Origin: an uncultured Oscillospiraceae bacterium
Lineage (GTDB): Bacteria; Bacillota; Clostridia; Oscillospirales; Acutalibacteraceae
DNA: 64,000 bases
Direction: 5' to 3'
Assembly: GCA_902490735.1 (NCBI GenBank)
Contig: CABUFC010000007.1
Span: 1 to 64,000 of the forward strand
Numbering within the stretch: position 1 is the stretch's first letter; every line of letters starts with the position of its first letter. The position numbers and the translations under genes were made by a program. Positions 51,647 to 59,579 of the stretch are shown one piece after another. Below the pieces are notes generated by a model, which worked only from the letters and a program-made list of their open reading frames with translations, made no database searches and was not told the origin of the DNA.

Positions 51647-52326
51647 TATGACTTAGCCCCCCAAATTAGATTGAGCAACTGACCAAGTCCATAATCGACA
51701 AGCCAAACAAACAATCCAATAAGCAAGCACATTAAAAGCACGATAAGTGTGTTTTTAATAACTTCCTTAAACCCAGGCCATACGATTTTTTTAACTTCGC
51801 CTTTATAATCTTTAAAGAAATTGGCGATTCTTTTTAAAACCGGCAGTTTGGCTCCTTTGCTTTCCATAACCTCAACTTGGTCGGAGCAATATAAATATAC
51901 TAAGCTGCAAAGGAAAGTCGCAAACAAAACGATGGTTGTTACTAAGACAAAAGGAGTATAAGATACTGAATTCCAAGAATTGCTTAAAGGACGGATATCA
52001 ACAAAATTCCTCGCAGGATTTAATGTTATAACCAACATATAAATCGAAGCCGCAAGGCTGGTTATAATTCCCGGCCAGCGAGTACCTTTAAACTTAAAGG
52101 TTAACGCATTAAAAAGCACTGTAAAGGCAGTTAATATAAAGCAAAACCAAATATCTGCCGACACAGCAAGTTTCGAGCCGTTAACAGTACCGTGGAAGCT
52201 CATCTGAGCGCCGGTAATAGAAACATTTATATCCGACAAATTCGCGAATGGGAAAAAGAATAATACCAACGACGCCACACTGAACAAAACTAAAATAACA
52301 CGAATGACTTTTGTTGCGGTTTTCAT
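51646..52326 (-). CDS. secE: SecE with extra N-terminal four-helix membrane domain
   Basis: Residues 160-223 are SecE of the SecYEG translocon: an amphipathic part (LPVLKRIANFFKDYKGEVKKIVWPGFKEV) and one membrane helix (NTLIVLLMCLLIGLFVWLVDYGLGQLL). Position between rpmG and nusG is the standard secE locus. Residues 1-158 are extra: four predicted helices near 7-28, 58-78, 84-104 and 124-147 and an outer loop (29-56, DINVSITGAQMSFHGTVNG). Bacterial SecE is normally 60-130 aa, so 226 aa is long. The frame is continuous and no internal ribosome site is evident before residue 160. The role of the added domain is unknown. Confidence 0.88.
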   Translation of the reverse strand: MKTATKVIRVILVLFSVASLVLFFFPFANLSDINVSITGAQMSFHGTVNGSKLAVSADIWFCFILTAFTVLFNALTFKFKGTRWPGIITSLAASIYMLVITLNPARNFVDIRPLSNSWNSVSYTPFVLVTTIVLFATFLCSLVYLYCSDQVEVMESKGAKLPVLKRIANFFKDYKGEVKKIVWPGFKEVIKNTLIVLLMCLLIGLFVWLVDYGLGQLLNLIWGAKS

Positions 52327-52338
52327 ATTCTTCTCTCC

Positions 52339-52488
52339 TTACTTTGTTTCCTTGTGGAGCGTGTGCTTTTTACAGAAAGGGCAGTATTTGTTCATTTCCA
52401 ATCTGTCAGGATCGTTCTTTTTGTTTTTCATTGTATCATAGTTGCGTTGCTTACATTCGCTGCAAGCCAGAGTTATTTTTACTCTCAT
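52339..52488 (-). CDS. rpmG: ribosomal protein L33 (zinc-binding form)
   Basis: A 49-aa L33: MRVKITLACSECKQRNYDTMKNKKND with CPFCKKHTLHKETK at the end. Two CxxC pairs make it the zinc-bound (C+) form. GGGAGGTGCC lies before the ATG at 52488; an upstream in-frame ATG would add 14 residues not seen in L33. First gene of rpmG-secE-nusG-rplK-rplA. Confidence 0.95.
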   Translation of the reverse strand: MRVKITLACSECKQRNYDTMKNKKNDPDRLEMNKYCPFCKKHTLHKETK

Positions 52489-52564
52489 GACGGCACCTCC
52501 CGTTTTACGGAAAAATTTTGCCTTCCTCAAAGGTCTTATCGTTTAAAACGCCAACATAAAAAAA

Positions 52565-52612
52565 GACCTGCGAAGAGGTATAATGATTATAGCATATACC
52601 ACTTCTCAGGTC
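52565..52612 (-). terminator. clpX terminator hairpin enclosing the rpmG promoter
   Basis: Arms 52596-52612 and 52565-52581 match at 15 of 17 positions around a 14-base loop, and T7 follows on minus (52558-52564 region). It lies 15 bases after the clpX stop. The -10 box of the next operon is in the loop and the -35 box in the first arm. Confidence 0.75.
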
Positions 52613-52614
52613 AA
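52586..52614 (-). promoter_or_regulatory. sigma-A promoter of rpmG-secE-nusG-rplK-rplA
   Basis: Minus strand: -35 TTGACC (52609-52614), 17-base spacer ending TGC (extended -10), perfect -10 TATAAT (52586-52591). The leader to rpmG is about 90 bases. Confidence 0.85.
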
Positions 52615-52626
52615 GACTTTTTTTAA

Positions 52627-53880
52627 TTATGCAGAAAGATTTTTATTTTTATTACTTTTATATATGATTTTGCCCTGTCCTTCTACGAAATCTTTTGTAA
52701 CCACAACCTCAGAAATCGCATCATTAGATGGTATTTCAAACATAATGTCCTTTAAAAGCCCTTCTATTATCGAACGAATGCCACGAGCACCTGTTTTTCG
52801 CTCAATCGCAATTTTAGCTATAGCTTTTAAAGCATCGTCTTTAAACACAAGCTTTACGCCATCCATTTTGCAAAGTGCTTCATATTGCTTAATAATAGAA
52901 TTTTTAGGTTCGGTCATTATTTTAATAAGGTCTTGCTCGTCAAGTCCGTTTAATACGCTTATTACCGGCAAACGGCCTACCAGTTCTGGAATTAATCCAT
53001 ATTTTACAAGATCCTTATGCGTTGCAAGAGACATTATATTTTCTTTGCTTTTTTCAGCCTTGGTTTTTATCTCTGCACCAAAACCCAGATTTTTTTGACC
53101 AATACGGTTTTCGATTATTTTATCGATTCCGTCAAACGCACCGGCGCAAATAAAAAGAATATTGCTGGTATCAATTTGAATAAATTCCTGTTGCGGATGC
53201 TTTCTGCCACCGCCCGGAGGCACATTTGCGACCGTGCCCTCAAGAATCTTTAAAAGAGCCTGCTGGACGCCCTCGCCGCTTACGTCTCTTGTTATTGAAA
53301 CATTCTCGCTTTTGCGAGCTATTTTATCAATTTCGTCAACATAAATAATGCCGCGCTGGGCCCTTTCAATATCGAAATCCGCCGCCTGGATAAGCCTTAA
53401 CAAAATATTTTCAACATCCTCGCCAACATAACCGGCTTCGGTTAAAGTTGTAGCATCGGTTATTGCTATCGGCACATCCAAAAATCTGGCAAGCGTTGTA
53501 GCAAGCAAGGTTTTTCCAACACCTGTAGGTCCTAAAAGCAACACGTTGCTTTTATTTAATTCTACATCTTCGGTTTTTTTGAAAATGCGTTTATAATGAT
53601 TATAAACGGCAACAGCCAAGGTTTTTTTAGCGTCATCCTGACCAATAACATATTCGTCAAGCTTTTCTTTTAGCTGCTTTGGTGTAAGCAAAACAAAGTC
53701 TTCTTCTTTTTTAGGCTTTGTTTTTTTATTGTGCTCAATACCGGGATAAAGCATTGAATGGCAAAGATCTATGCATTCATCGCAAATATAAACCCCGGGG
53801 CCGGCAATAAGCCTTGATGCTTCTTCGCTGGTTTTTCCGCAAAACGAGCAGGTATAATTGCCGTCATCGTTTTTTCTCAT
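52627..53880 (-). CDS. clpX: ClpX ATPase subunit
   Basis: AAA+ unfoldase feeding ClpP. The 417-aa protein has the Cys4 zinc domain (CSFCGKTSEEASRLI, CDECIDLC), Walker A GPTGVGKT, Walker B IIYVDEIDKIA, the pore motif GYVGEDVE and a ClpP-docking loop region (IGFG-like LGFGAEI). GAGGTAAAAC precedes the ATG. It follows clpP by 3 bases. Confidence 0.96.
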   Translation of the reverse strand: MRKNDDGNYTCSFCGKTSEEASRLIAGPGVYICDECIDLCHSMLYPGIEHNKKTKPKKEEDFVLLTPKQLKEKLDEYVIGQDDAKKTLAVAVYNHYKRIFKKTEDVELNKSNVLLLGPTGVGKTLLATTLARFLDVPIAITDATTLTEAGYVGEDVENILLRLIQAADFDIERAQRGIIYVDEIDKIARKSENVSITRDVSGEGVQQALLKILEGTVANVPPGGGRKHPQQEFIQIDTSNILFICAGAFDGIDKIIENRIGQKNLGFGAEIKTKAEKSKENIMSLATHKDLVKYGLIPELVGRLPVISVLNGLDEQDLIKIMTEPKNSIIKQYEALCKMDGVKLVFKDDALKAIAKIAIERKTGARGIRSIIEGLLKDIMFEIPSNDAISEVVVTKDFVEGQGKIIYKSNKNKNLSA

Positions 53881-53883
53881 GTT

Positions 53884-54480
53884 TTACCTCTTTGTAATTA
53901 CTCGGTCAATAAGTCCATACTCGGCCGCTTCTTGAGCAGACATAAAATTATCTCTTTCAGTATCTGCCGTAATAATATCTAAGGGTTTTCCGGTATTCTC
54001 GGACAAAATTCTATTAAGTGTTGCGCGAGTTTTTTCAATGTGTTTGGCGTGGATAAGTATATCCGAAGCCTGGCCTTCTGCAGAACCTAATGGTTGGTGA
54101 ATCATTATTTCGGAATTTGGAAGCGCAAGGCGTTTGCCTTTTGTGCCTGCAGAAAGCAAAAATGCACCCATAGACGCCGCCATGCCAATGCAAATAGTGC
54201 TTACGTCACATTTAATATATTGCATTGTATCGTATATAGCCATACCTGCGCTTACAGAACCGCCGGGGCTGTTGATATAAAAATTGATATCTTTATCCGG
54301 GTCTTGACCCTCTAAATAAAGCATTTGCGCAATAATAAGGCTTGCAGAAGCATTGTCCACCTGATCATAAAGCATAATTATTCTATCGTTTAAAAGGCGG
54401 GAAAAGATATCGTATGAACGTTCTCCCCTGCTTGTTTGCTCAACAACATATGGCACAAGATTTGAATTTATTTCTTTCAT
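53884..54480 (-). CDS. clpP: ClpP protease subunit
   Basis: Tetradecameric serine protease, 198 aa from MKEINSNLVPYVVEQTSRGERSYDIFSRLL. Nucleophile Ser is in CIGMAASMGAFLLSAG, His in MIHQPLGSAEG and Asp in TERDNFMS. AAAGGAGAAACAA before the ATG at 54480 rules out a 12-codon longer start. A nested inverted repeat lies upstream (54506-54554). Confidence 0.96.
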   Translation of the reverse strand: MKEINSNLVPYVVEQTSRGERSYDIFSRLLNDRIIMLYDQVDNASASLIIAQMLYLEGQDPDKDINFYINSPGGSVSAGMAIYDTMQYIKCDVSTICIGMAASMGAFLLSAGTKGKRLALPNSEIMIHQPLGSAEGQASDILIHAKHIEKTRATLNRILSENTGKPLDIITADTERDNFMSAQEAAEYGLIDRVITKR

Positions 54481-54505
54481 TTGTTTCTCCTTTCGAATAA
54501 AAAGG

Positions 54506-54554
54506 TTCTCCGTCACTTTCCGACCGAATATTCGTTCGAAAATTAGCCGGAGAA
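54506..54554. promoter_or_regulatory. nested inverted repeat between tig and clpP
   Basis: Outer arms TTCTCCG (54506-54512) / CGGAGAA (54548-54554) enclose an imperfect 26-base dyad (54517-54542, 11 of 13 pairs) centred on CGAATATTCG. On minus a CCTTTTT follows, so it may be a tig terminator; the inner dyad could also be an operator for clpP. It does not match the CtsR heptad repeat. Confidence 0.5.
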
Positions 54555-54600
54555 TCTAGCATAAATATTATGAACAAAAACTTAAAAATATAATCAAATA

Positions 54601-56046
54601 CTATTTATCTGTTTTTTTGACAGCCGGTTTTTTAGCGGTTGAAGAAGCGGTTGCCTTTTTTGTAGTAGACGTGGTCTTTTTAGCAGCCGGCTTTTTAGCG
54701 GCTGTGCCGGATTTAGCGGCCGGTTTTTTTGCGGGAGCTTTTTTCTCGGTTTTTGCTTCTACTTCGGTAATTTCCGCGTTAGATTTAACAAAATCCATAG
54801 CTTTTCTTACCGCAATATCTTCTTTTAATTCAATTTCGGGGATAGCCGCTTTAATTCTATCAACATCAACCTTGTAGTCTTCTGCTAACTTTTTGTATTC
54901 GTCGGCAATCTCATCGTCAGAAGCTTCAAGTTTTTCAAGCTTTGCAATAGCTTCTAAAGCAAGCCTTGTTTTTACCTGGTTTTCAGCCTGTGGACGCATA
55001 TCCTGCTTCATCTTGTCCATATCTGACCCGGTAAACTGCAAATATTGCTCAAGACGCATTCCCTGCATTTGAAGTCTGTACTCAAAGTCCTTAATGCTCT
55101 GCTCAATTCGATTGTTAAACATAGCTTCGGGGATATCGCCTTTAACATTTTTTACAAGCTGTTCAATAAGCTGGGTCTCCACATCTTCTTCAGCATGTTT
55201 TTCTTTGTGTTCTAAGGCTTTCTTTTTATTATCAGCTTTAAGCTCTTTTAAAGTGTCAAACTCGCTTACGTCTTTAGCAAACTCATCGTCGATAACAGGG
55301 AGCTCTTTAACCTTTATTTCGTGAAGTTTTACTTTAAAAACAACGTCTTTTCCGGCAAGTGATGCTTCGCCGTACTCTTTCGGGAAGGTAACATTAACAT
55401 CGAACTCATCTCCGGCTTTATGACCGACAATTTGATCTTCAAAACCGGGAATAAACTGACCGGATCCTAAAGGAAGACTATAGTTTTCACCTTTACCGCC
55501 ATTGAACGCCTTATCATTTAAAAAGCCTTCAAAGTCAATAACCGCGGTATCGCCCAAAGCGGCGGCCCTGTCTTCAACGGTTACCATACGCGCATTGCGA
55601 TCTGCCAAAGCTTTTAATTCATCTTCCAGTTCCTTGTTGCTTACAGTAGGTTTTACCTTTTCGGCTTTTAAACCTTTGTAATTTTTAATTTCTATTTCAG
55701 GTTTAACTGTAAGAGTTACTTTAAAATCAACACCGTCTTTTTTATTTATGGACACAAGATCAAAATCCATTTTATCATTAATAATAGTCAAGCCTGCTTC
55801 TGCGGCGGCTTCATCGATTGCGTCTGAATATAAAAGATTTAAAGCGTCCTCGTAAAAGAAGCCTTCACCGTACATGCCTTCAATAATCTTTAAAGGAGCT
55901 TTCCCCTTTCTAAAGCCGGGTACGGAAATCTTTTTAACGTTCTTTTTGTAAACCGTTTGAATAGCATCGCTGAATTTTTCACCGTCGATAATTATTTCCA
56001 ATTCATAACGGTTAGTATCTACATTTTTACTTGCTTTTAAGCTCAT
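54601..56046 (-). CDS. tig: trigger factor with Lys/Ala/Pro-rich tail
   Basis: Ribosome-bound chaperone and prolyl isomerase. From MSLKASKNVDTNRYELEI it is 481 aa: ribosome-binding domain with VPGFRKGKAP, FKBP domain (DTAVIDFEGFLNDKAFNGGKGENYSLPLGSGQFIPGFEDQIVG) and the helical arm domain. The last 50 residues (about 432-481) are a basic tail built on AKKPA-like repeats, unusual for the family, histone H1-like. GGGGGATTTTCG precedes the ATG at 56046. Confidence 0.94.
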   Translation of the reverse strand: MSLKASKNVDTNRYELEIIIDGEKFSDAIQTVYKKNVKKISVPGFRKGKAPLKIIEGMYGEGFFYEDALNLLYSDAIDEAAAEAGLTIINDKMDFDLVSINKKDGVDFKVTLTVKPEIEIKNYKGLKAEKVKPTVSNKELEDELKALADRNARMVTVEDRAAALGDTAVIDFEGFLNDKAFNGGKGENYSLPLGSGQFIPGFEDQIVGHKAGDEFDVNVTFPKEYGEASLAGKDVVFKVKLHEIKVKELPVIDDEFAKDVSEFDTLKELKADNKKKALEHKEKHAEEDVETQLIEQLVKNVKGDIPEAMFNNRIEQSIKDFEYRLQMQGMRLEQYLQFTGSDMDKMKQDMRPQAENQVKTRLALEAIAKLEKLEASDDEIADEYKKLAEDYKVDVDRIKAAIPEIELKEDIAVRKAMDFVKSNAEITEVEAKTEKKAPAKKPAAKSGTAAKKPAAKKTTSTTKKATASSTAKKPAVKKTDK

Positions 56047-56078
56047 CGAAAATCCCCCTAAGTATATATGCAAATATT

Positions 56079-56107
56079 ATAATATCACAAATATTTTACT
56101 TTTTCAA
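56079..56107 (-). promoter_or_regulatory. sigma-A promoter of tig
   Basis: Minus strand: -35 TTGAAA (56102-56107), 17-base spacer ending in TGA, -10 TATTAT (56079-56084). The -35 box overlaps the stop codon of the phosphoesterase gene. Confidence 0.65.
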
Positions 56108-56784
56108 TCTTTAATTTTAATCGGCGTAAAATCTATGCAATCGGCAGAAGTCAGATGAAGCTTTACGCCTTCAAAAGCCTGTACAGCATTGTTTCTGCCG
56201 GGGCCGTGTATGTGTCCGTGGTAAATATCTTTTATTCCGTGCGACTTTATAATATCAAAAATAGGTCTGCAAACATAGTCGCCGTAAACCGGCGGATAGT
56301 GCAGAACTAAAAGCGGTTTTTTACTGCTTTCTGCTGCAGCTTTAATTGAACGTTCAAGACGAGCCGCTTCGCGCAAAACTATTTTTTCATCCTGCTTATC
56401 GTAAAACCAACCGCGGGTACCGCAGACGGCAAACTCATCTGCAATAATACAGTTGTTGTAAATAAAAGAAATATCTGTAAAATTATTAGCGGCCAAAAAC
56501 TCATTTAATTTTTTTGCGGTTGGCCACCATAAATCATGATTGCCTTTTATTAGTATTTTTTTACCGGGCAAGCTATGTAAAAAGTTAAAATCTTCGTATG
56601 CCTCTAATAAATCGATTCCCCAGCTTAAATCGCCGCCGATAACAACGGTATCTTCAGGTTTTATTAATCTTGTAAAACTTGCCTTTATTCTATCGTGATA
56701 GTTTTCCCAGCCGTGAAATACCGACATAGTTTTTTCCGGTTCTGAGATTGAAAGGTGAAGGTCCGATATTACAAAAACTGACAA
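56104..56784 (-). CDS. metallophosphoesterase
   Basis: A 226-aa calcineurin-like phosphoesterase with all five metal motifs: ISDLHLS, VVIGGDLSWG, IKGNHDLWW, LVLHYPP and YHGHIHGPG. The substrate is unknown. The TTG start at 56784 follows AAAGGAGG. Stands upstream of tig with separate promoters. Confidence 0.88.
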   Translation of the reverse strand: MSVFVISDLHLSISEPEKTMSVFHGWENYHDRIKASFTRLIKPEDTVVIGGDLSWGIDLLEAYEDFNFLHSLPGKKILIKGNHDLWWPTAKKLNEFLAANNFTDISFIYNNCIIADEFAVCGTRGWFYDKQDEKIVLREAARLERSIKAAAESSKKPLLVLHYPPVYGDYVCRPIFDIIKSHGIKDIYHGHIHGPGRNNAVQAFEGVKLHLTSADCIDFTPIKIKD

Positions 56785-56903
56785 AACTATTTCCTCCTTT
56801 TATGAATATTAATTTATCTTTTGTAAATAATAATACCAGCGCTTACAAGATGGACTGCATCTGTTTGTGCTGAAAAAGCAAATGTTGAAAGGAATTTATT
56901 TTT

Positions 56904-57095
56904 ATGGACGAACAAAAAAGTGTAATTTCCGGCATTTCCTGTGACGTACAAAGCTGCGTTTACCATTGTAACGATTGTTGCTGTTCTGCCGGAAACATTG
57001 AAGTTGGAAAAGCGTTTACCGATTCTGATGCTACTTGCAGCACATATCTTCCAAAAGATGAAGGCGAAGAAACCGGCACATCGTTTGGTGAATAA
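56904..57095 (+). CDS. DUF1540 Cys-rich small protein
   Basis: A 63-aa protein with one DUF1540 unit: SGISCDVQSCVYHCNDCCCSAGNIEVG and a final C-x-TYLPK block, where Cys spacing suggests metal binding. Family members are small proteins of spore-formers with unknown function. AAAGGA is about 11 bases before the ATG. A terminator follows at 57112. Confidence 0.85.
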   Translation: MDEQKSVISGISCDVQSCVYHCNDCCCSAGNIEVGKAFTDSDATCSTYLPKDEGEETGTSFGE

Positions 57096-57111
57096 CAACA
57101 CTTTTAACGTC

Positions 57112-57147
57112 AAAATGTCCGAGATTAAACTCTCGGGCATTTTTATA
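57112..57147. terminator. terminator between DUF1540 gene and thrC
   Basis: Stem ATGTCCGAGA / TCTCGGGCAT (one U-G on plus), 6-base loop, A4 and T5 flanks. Its right side contains the thrC stop, so it serves both converging genes. Confidence 0.8.
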
Positions 57148-58609
57148 TTTGTAAAAACTTTTTAACAAAATCAGTCATCTTACTTTTATCGATGACATTG
57201 TTAAAACGCACCGGTTTGTCTTTAAGCGCACTTATGGGACTTGGTATTGGCACACCGGTTTTAGAATTTAGCATAATTAAGTTTTCGAACTCATCATCCG
57301 ATGCTTTTTCGCCTATTGCATCGAGAACCGTCGAAGAAAACTTATATGGCGACGCGGTTGAAACTATTAATGTTTTAGTTTTATCGCCTGTGTTTTTTAC
57401 ATATTTTTCGTAAGCTCCGAAAGCCACCGCCGTATGTGTATCTATTAAGTAGTTGTACTTAGAAAAAGCCTTATTAATAGCGGCTTTGGTTTCACTTTCG
57501 TCGCAAAAATCGCCGTAAAAATAAGATTGGATTTTTTCTTTTACTGCCTTTGGTACTTCGTATTTCCCAAGATTAAATAAATCATTCTGCATTGATACAA
57601 TGCTTTTTTCATCGCTGCTATTTAATATGTATATTAATCGTTCTAAATTGCTTGAAATAAGTATATCCATAGAAGGCGATGAGGTGGAATAAAAATCTCG
57701 GTTGCGGTCATAAATACCGGTATTAATAAAATCTGTTAACACTTTATTTTTGTTGCTGGCACAGATCAGTTTTTTAATCGGAATATTCATTTGTTTAGCA
57801 TAAAACGCCGCTAAAATATTGCCAAAATTGCCTGTTGGGACAACAACATTAAACTCTTTTGGACATCCCATATCAAAATATGCCGAAACATAATAAACTA
57901 TTTGCGGCACTAAACGTCCGAAATTGATAGAATTAGCGCTTGAAAACGCCATGTTTTGTTTTTTAAGCTCTTCGCTTAATTTTGTATTGGAAAAAATTGC
58001 TTTAACAGCGCTTTGAGCATCGTCAAAATTGCCCTTTATGGAACAAACGGAAACGTTGCTGCCGTTTTGAGTGTCCATCTGCAGCTTTTGCATGCGGCTT
58101 ACACCGTCACTCGGATAAAAGACAATTATTTTTACACCGTCAACATCGCAAAAGCCTTCAAGCGCAGCTTTGCCGGTATCGCCGGAAGTTGCAACAAGTA
58201 TAACAGTCTGTCTGCCATTATCGATCTTTTTAACAGATGTGGTTAAAAGATAAGGCAAAATTTGCAGCGCCAAATCTTTAAATGCGCAGGTAGGTCCGTG
58301 CCACAGTTCCAAAACGCTAAGGGTTTCATCAAGCTTTTTTACAGGCGCAGGCTCGTCATTTTCAAAGCTTCCGCTATATGCACCGCTTGTACAATAGCTT
58401 AGTTCTTCGGCGGTAAAGTCCGTCAAAAACTTTGAAAGAACAATATTTGCCCTTTCAATATAGTTTGCATTTTTTAAAGCTTTAAAATCCGCTTCGGATA
58501 ATTTTGGTATTTCAACGGGCAAATAAAGGCCGCCGCTTTGCGATAAGCCTTTTGCTATTGCTTGCGCACTTTGTACGCATTCTTCTTTTCTGGTTGAAGT
58601 GTATTGCAT
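57143..58609 (-). CDS. thrC: threonine synthase
   Basis: PLP enzyme converting O-phosphohomoserine to threonine, 488 aa from MQYTSTRKEECVQSAQAIAKGLSQSGGLYLP. The PLP lysine is in HGPTCAFKDLALQ; VATSGDTGKAALEGF and NFGRLVPQIVYY are typical. CAGGAGGCACC precedes the ATG at 58609. It is last in the lepB run and distant from hom; no thrB is in the window. Confidence 0.95.
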   Translation of the reverse strand: MQYTSTRKEECVQSAQAIAKGLSQSGGLYLPVEIPKLSEADFKALKNANYIERANIVLSKFLTDFTAEELSYCTSGAYSGSFENDEPAPVKKLDETLSVLELWHGPTCAFKDLALQILPYLLTTSVKKIDNGRQTVILVATSGDTGKAALEGFCDVDGVKIIVFYPSDGVSRMQKLQMDTQNGSNVSVCSIKGNFDDAQSAVKAIFSNTKLSEELKKQNMAFSSANSINFGRLVPQIVYYVSAYFDMGCPKEFNVVVPTGNFGNILAAFYAKQMNIPIKKLICASNKNKVLTDFINTGIYDRNRDFYSTSSPSMDILISSNLERLIYILNSSDEKSIVSMQNDLFNLGKYEVPKAVKEKIQSYFYGDFCDESETKAAINKAFSKYNYLIDTHTAVAFGAYEKYVKNTGDKTKTLIVSTASPYKFSSTVLDAIGEKASDDEFENLIMLNSKTGVPIPSPISALKDKPVRFNNVIDKSKMTDFVKKFLQI

Positions 58610-58622
58610 GGTGCCTCCTGTG

Positions 58623-58988
58623 TTAAAAAGCATTTTTTATTACATTAATGCTTATTTCATTTATATTTTCATCTATAATAGTAACTTCTACGATATCATA
58701 GCGGTATTTTGTGTTATTAAGCTGCCTGCTTTTGCGCAAATAATCAAGGGCAGTAAGCTTTATTCTTCTTACCTTCTTAGCATCTACCGCCATAGATGGT
58801 GTGTACCCCACCGATTGCTTTCTGACTTTTACTTCCGCGAACACAACCTCATCTTTGCTTTCGGCAATAAGGTCAATTTCACCGTAACGACATCTATAAT
58901 TTCTTTGAGCTATTATATATCCCGAATTTTTATAACTTTGTGCTGCGGCTTCTTCAAAAACAGCCCCTATTTCTTGCCTGGTTTTCAT
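58623..58988 (-). CDS. YraN family (UPF0102) nuclease-fold protein
   Basis: A 121-aa restriction-endonuclease-like protein: GAVFEEAAAQSYKNSGYIIAQRNYRCRYGEIDLIAESKDEVVFAEVKVR, with the G-E-I-D-L and E-V-K residues of the PD-(D/E)xK site. Function unknown. The ATG overlaps the rnhB stop by 4 bases, the usual rnhB-yraN pairing. Confidence 0.9.
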   Translation of the reverse strand: MKTRQEIGAVFEEAAAQSYKNSGYIIAQRNYRCRYGEIDLIAESKDEVVFAEVKVRKQSVGYTPSMAVDAKKVRRIKLTALDYLRKSRQLNNTKYRYDIVEVTIIDENINEISINVIKNAF

Positions 58989-59578
58989 ATTTTCTTTAAA
59001 AAACTTAATCGGTGCACGGCGCATGGCCCGTATGTTTTAATATTCTCAATATGTTCTTTTGTGCCGTAGCCTTTGTGCTTTTTAAAATTATAGTTTGGGT
59101 ATTCTTCGTTAAGTTTTAGCATGAGCCTGTCCCTGGATACTTTCGCAAGCACCGAAGCCGCTGCAATGGACATTGAAAGACTGTCTCCTTTTACTATAGC
59201 CTTGCAGGGAATTTCAAGCGATGCAGGTGTTCTATTACCATCTATTATTGCATAATCGGCAACTGCTATCCCTTTTACCGCTCTAGTCATTGCAAGCATG
59301 GTTGCATTTAAAATATTTAATTCCTCGATTTCTTCTACAGAAGCCGAGGCGATATAGTATGCAACTGCTTTTTCTTTAATTATTTCAAAAAGCATTTCTC
59401 GCTTCTTTTCAGACAGCTTTTTACTGTCATCAAGGCCTTCGATTTGAATGCTTTCGGGCAAAATAACTGCCGCCGCAAAAACCGGTCCCGCCAGCGGTCC
59501 TCTGCCGGCTTCATCTACACCGCAAACATATTTGTATCCGCTAAGATTTAACTCGTTTTCGTAATCAAAATTCGGCAT
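58985..59578 (-). CDS. rnhB: ribonuclease HII
   Basis: Removes ribonucleotides from DNA. The 197-aa protein has VCGVDEAGRGPLAGPVFAAAVILP with catalytic Asp-Glu, DDSKKLSEKKRE, ADYAIIDGNR and SIAAASVLAKVSRDR. One base after rbgA. Confidence 0.95.
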   Translation of the reverse strand: MPNFDYENELNLSGYKYVCGVDEAGRGPLAGPVFAAAVILPESIQIEGLDDSKKLSEKKREMLFEIIKEKAVAYYIASASVEEIEELNILNATMLAMTRAVKGIAVADYAIIDGNRTPASLEIPCKAIVKGDSLSMSIAAASVLAKVSRDRLMLKLNEEYPNYNFKKHKGYGTKEHIENIKTYGPCAVHRLSFLKKI

Positions 59579-59579
59579 A

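Noticed and set aside
52339..52530. L33 with a 14-residue N-terminal extension
   Set aside because: The internal ATG at 52488 has a far better ribosome site and gives the standard 49-residue L33.
54517..54542. LexA box before clpP
   Set aside because: It contains CGAAC but the second half-site is at the wrong spacing; clpP is not a typical SOS gene.
54617..54877. Ala/Val-rich 86-codon frame opposite the end of tig
   Set aside because: Mirror of the Lys/Ala-rich trigger factor tail; no start signals.
56814..57140. 108-codon open frame opposite the DUF1540 gene
   Set aside because: Antisense shadow: no ribosome site, no recognisable domain, and it covers a clear DUF1540 gene and its terminator.
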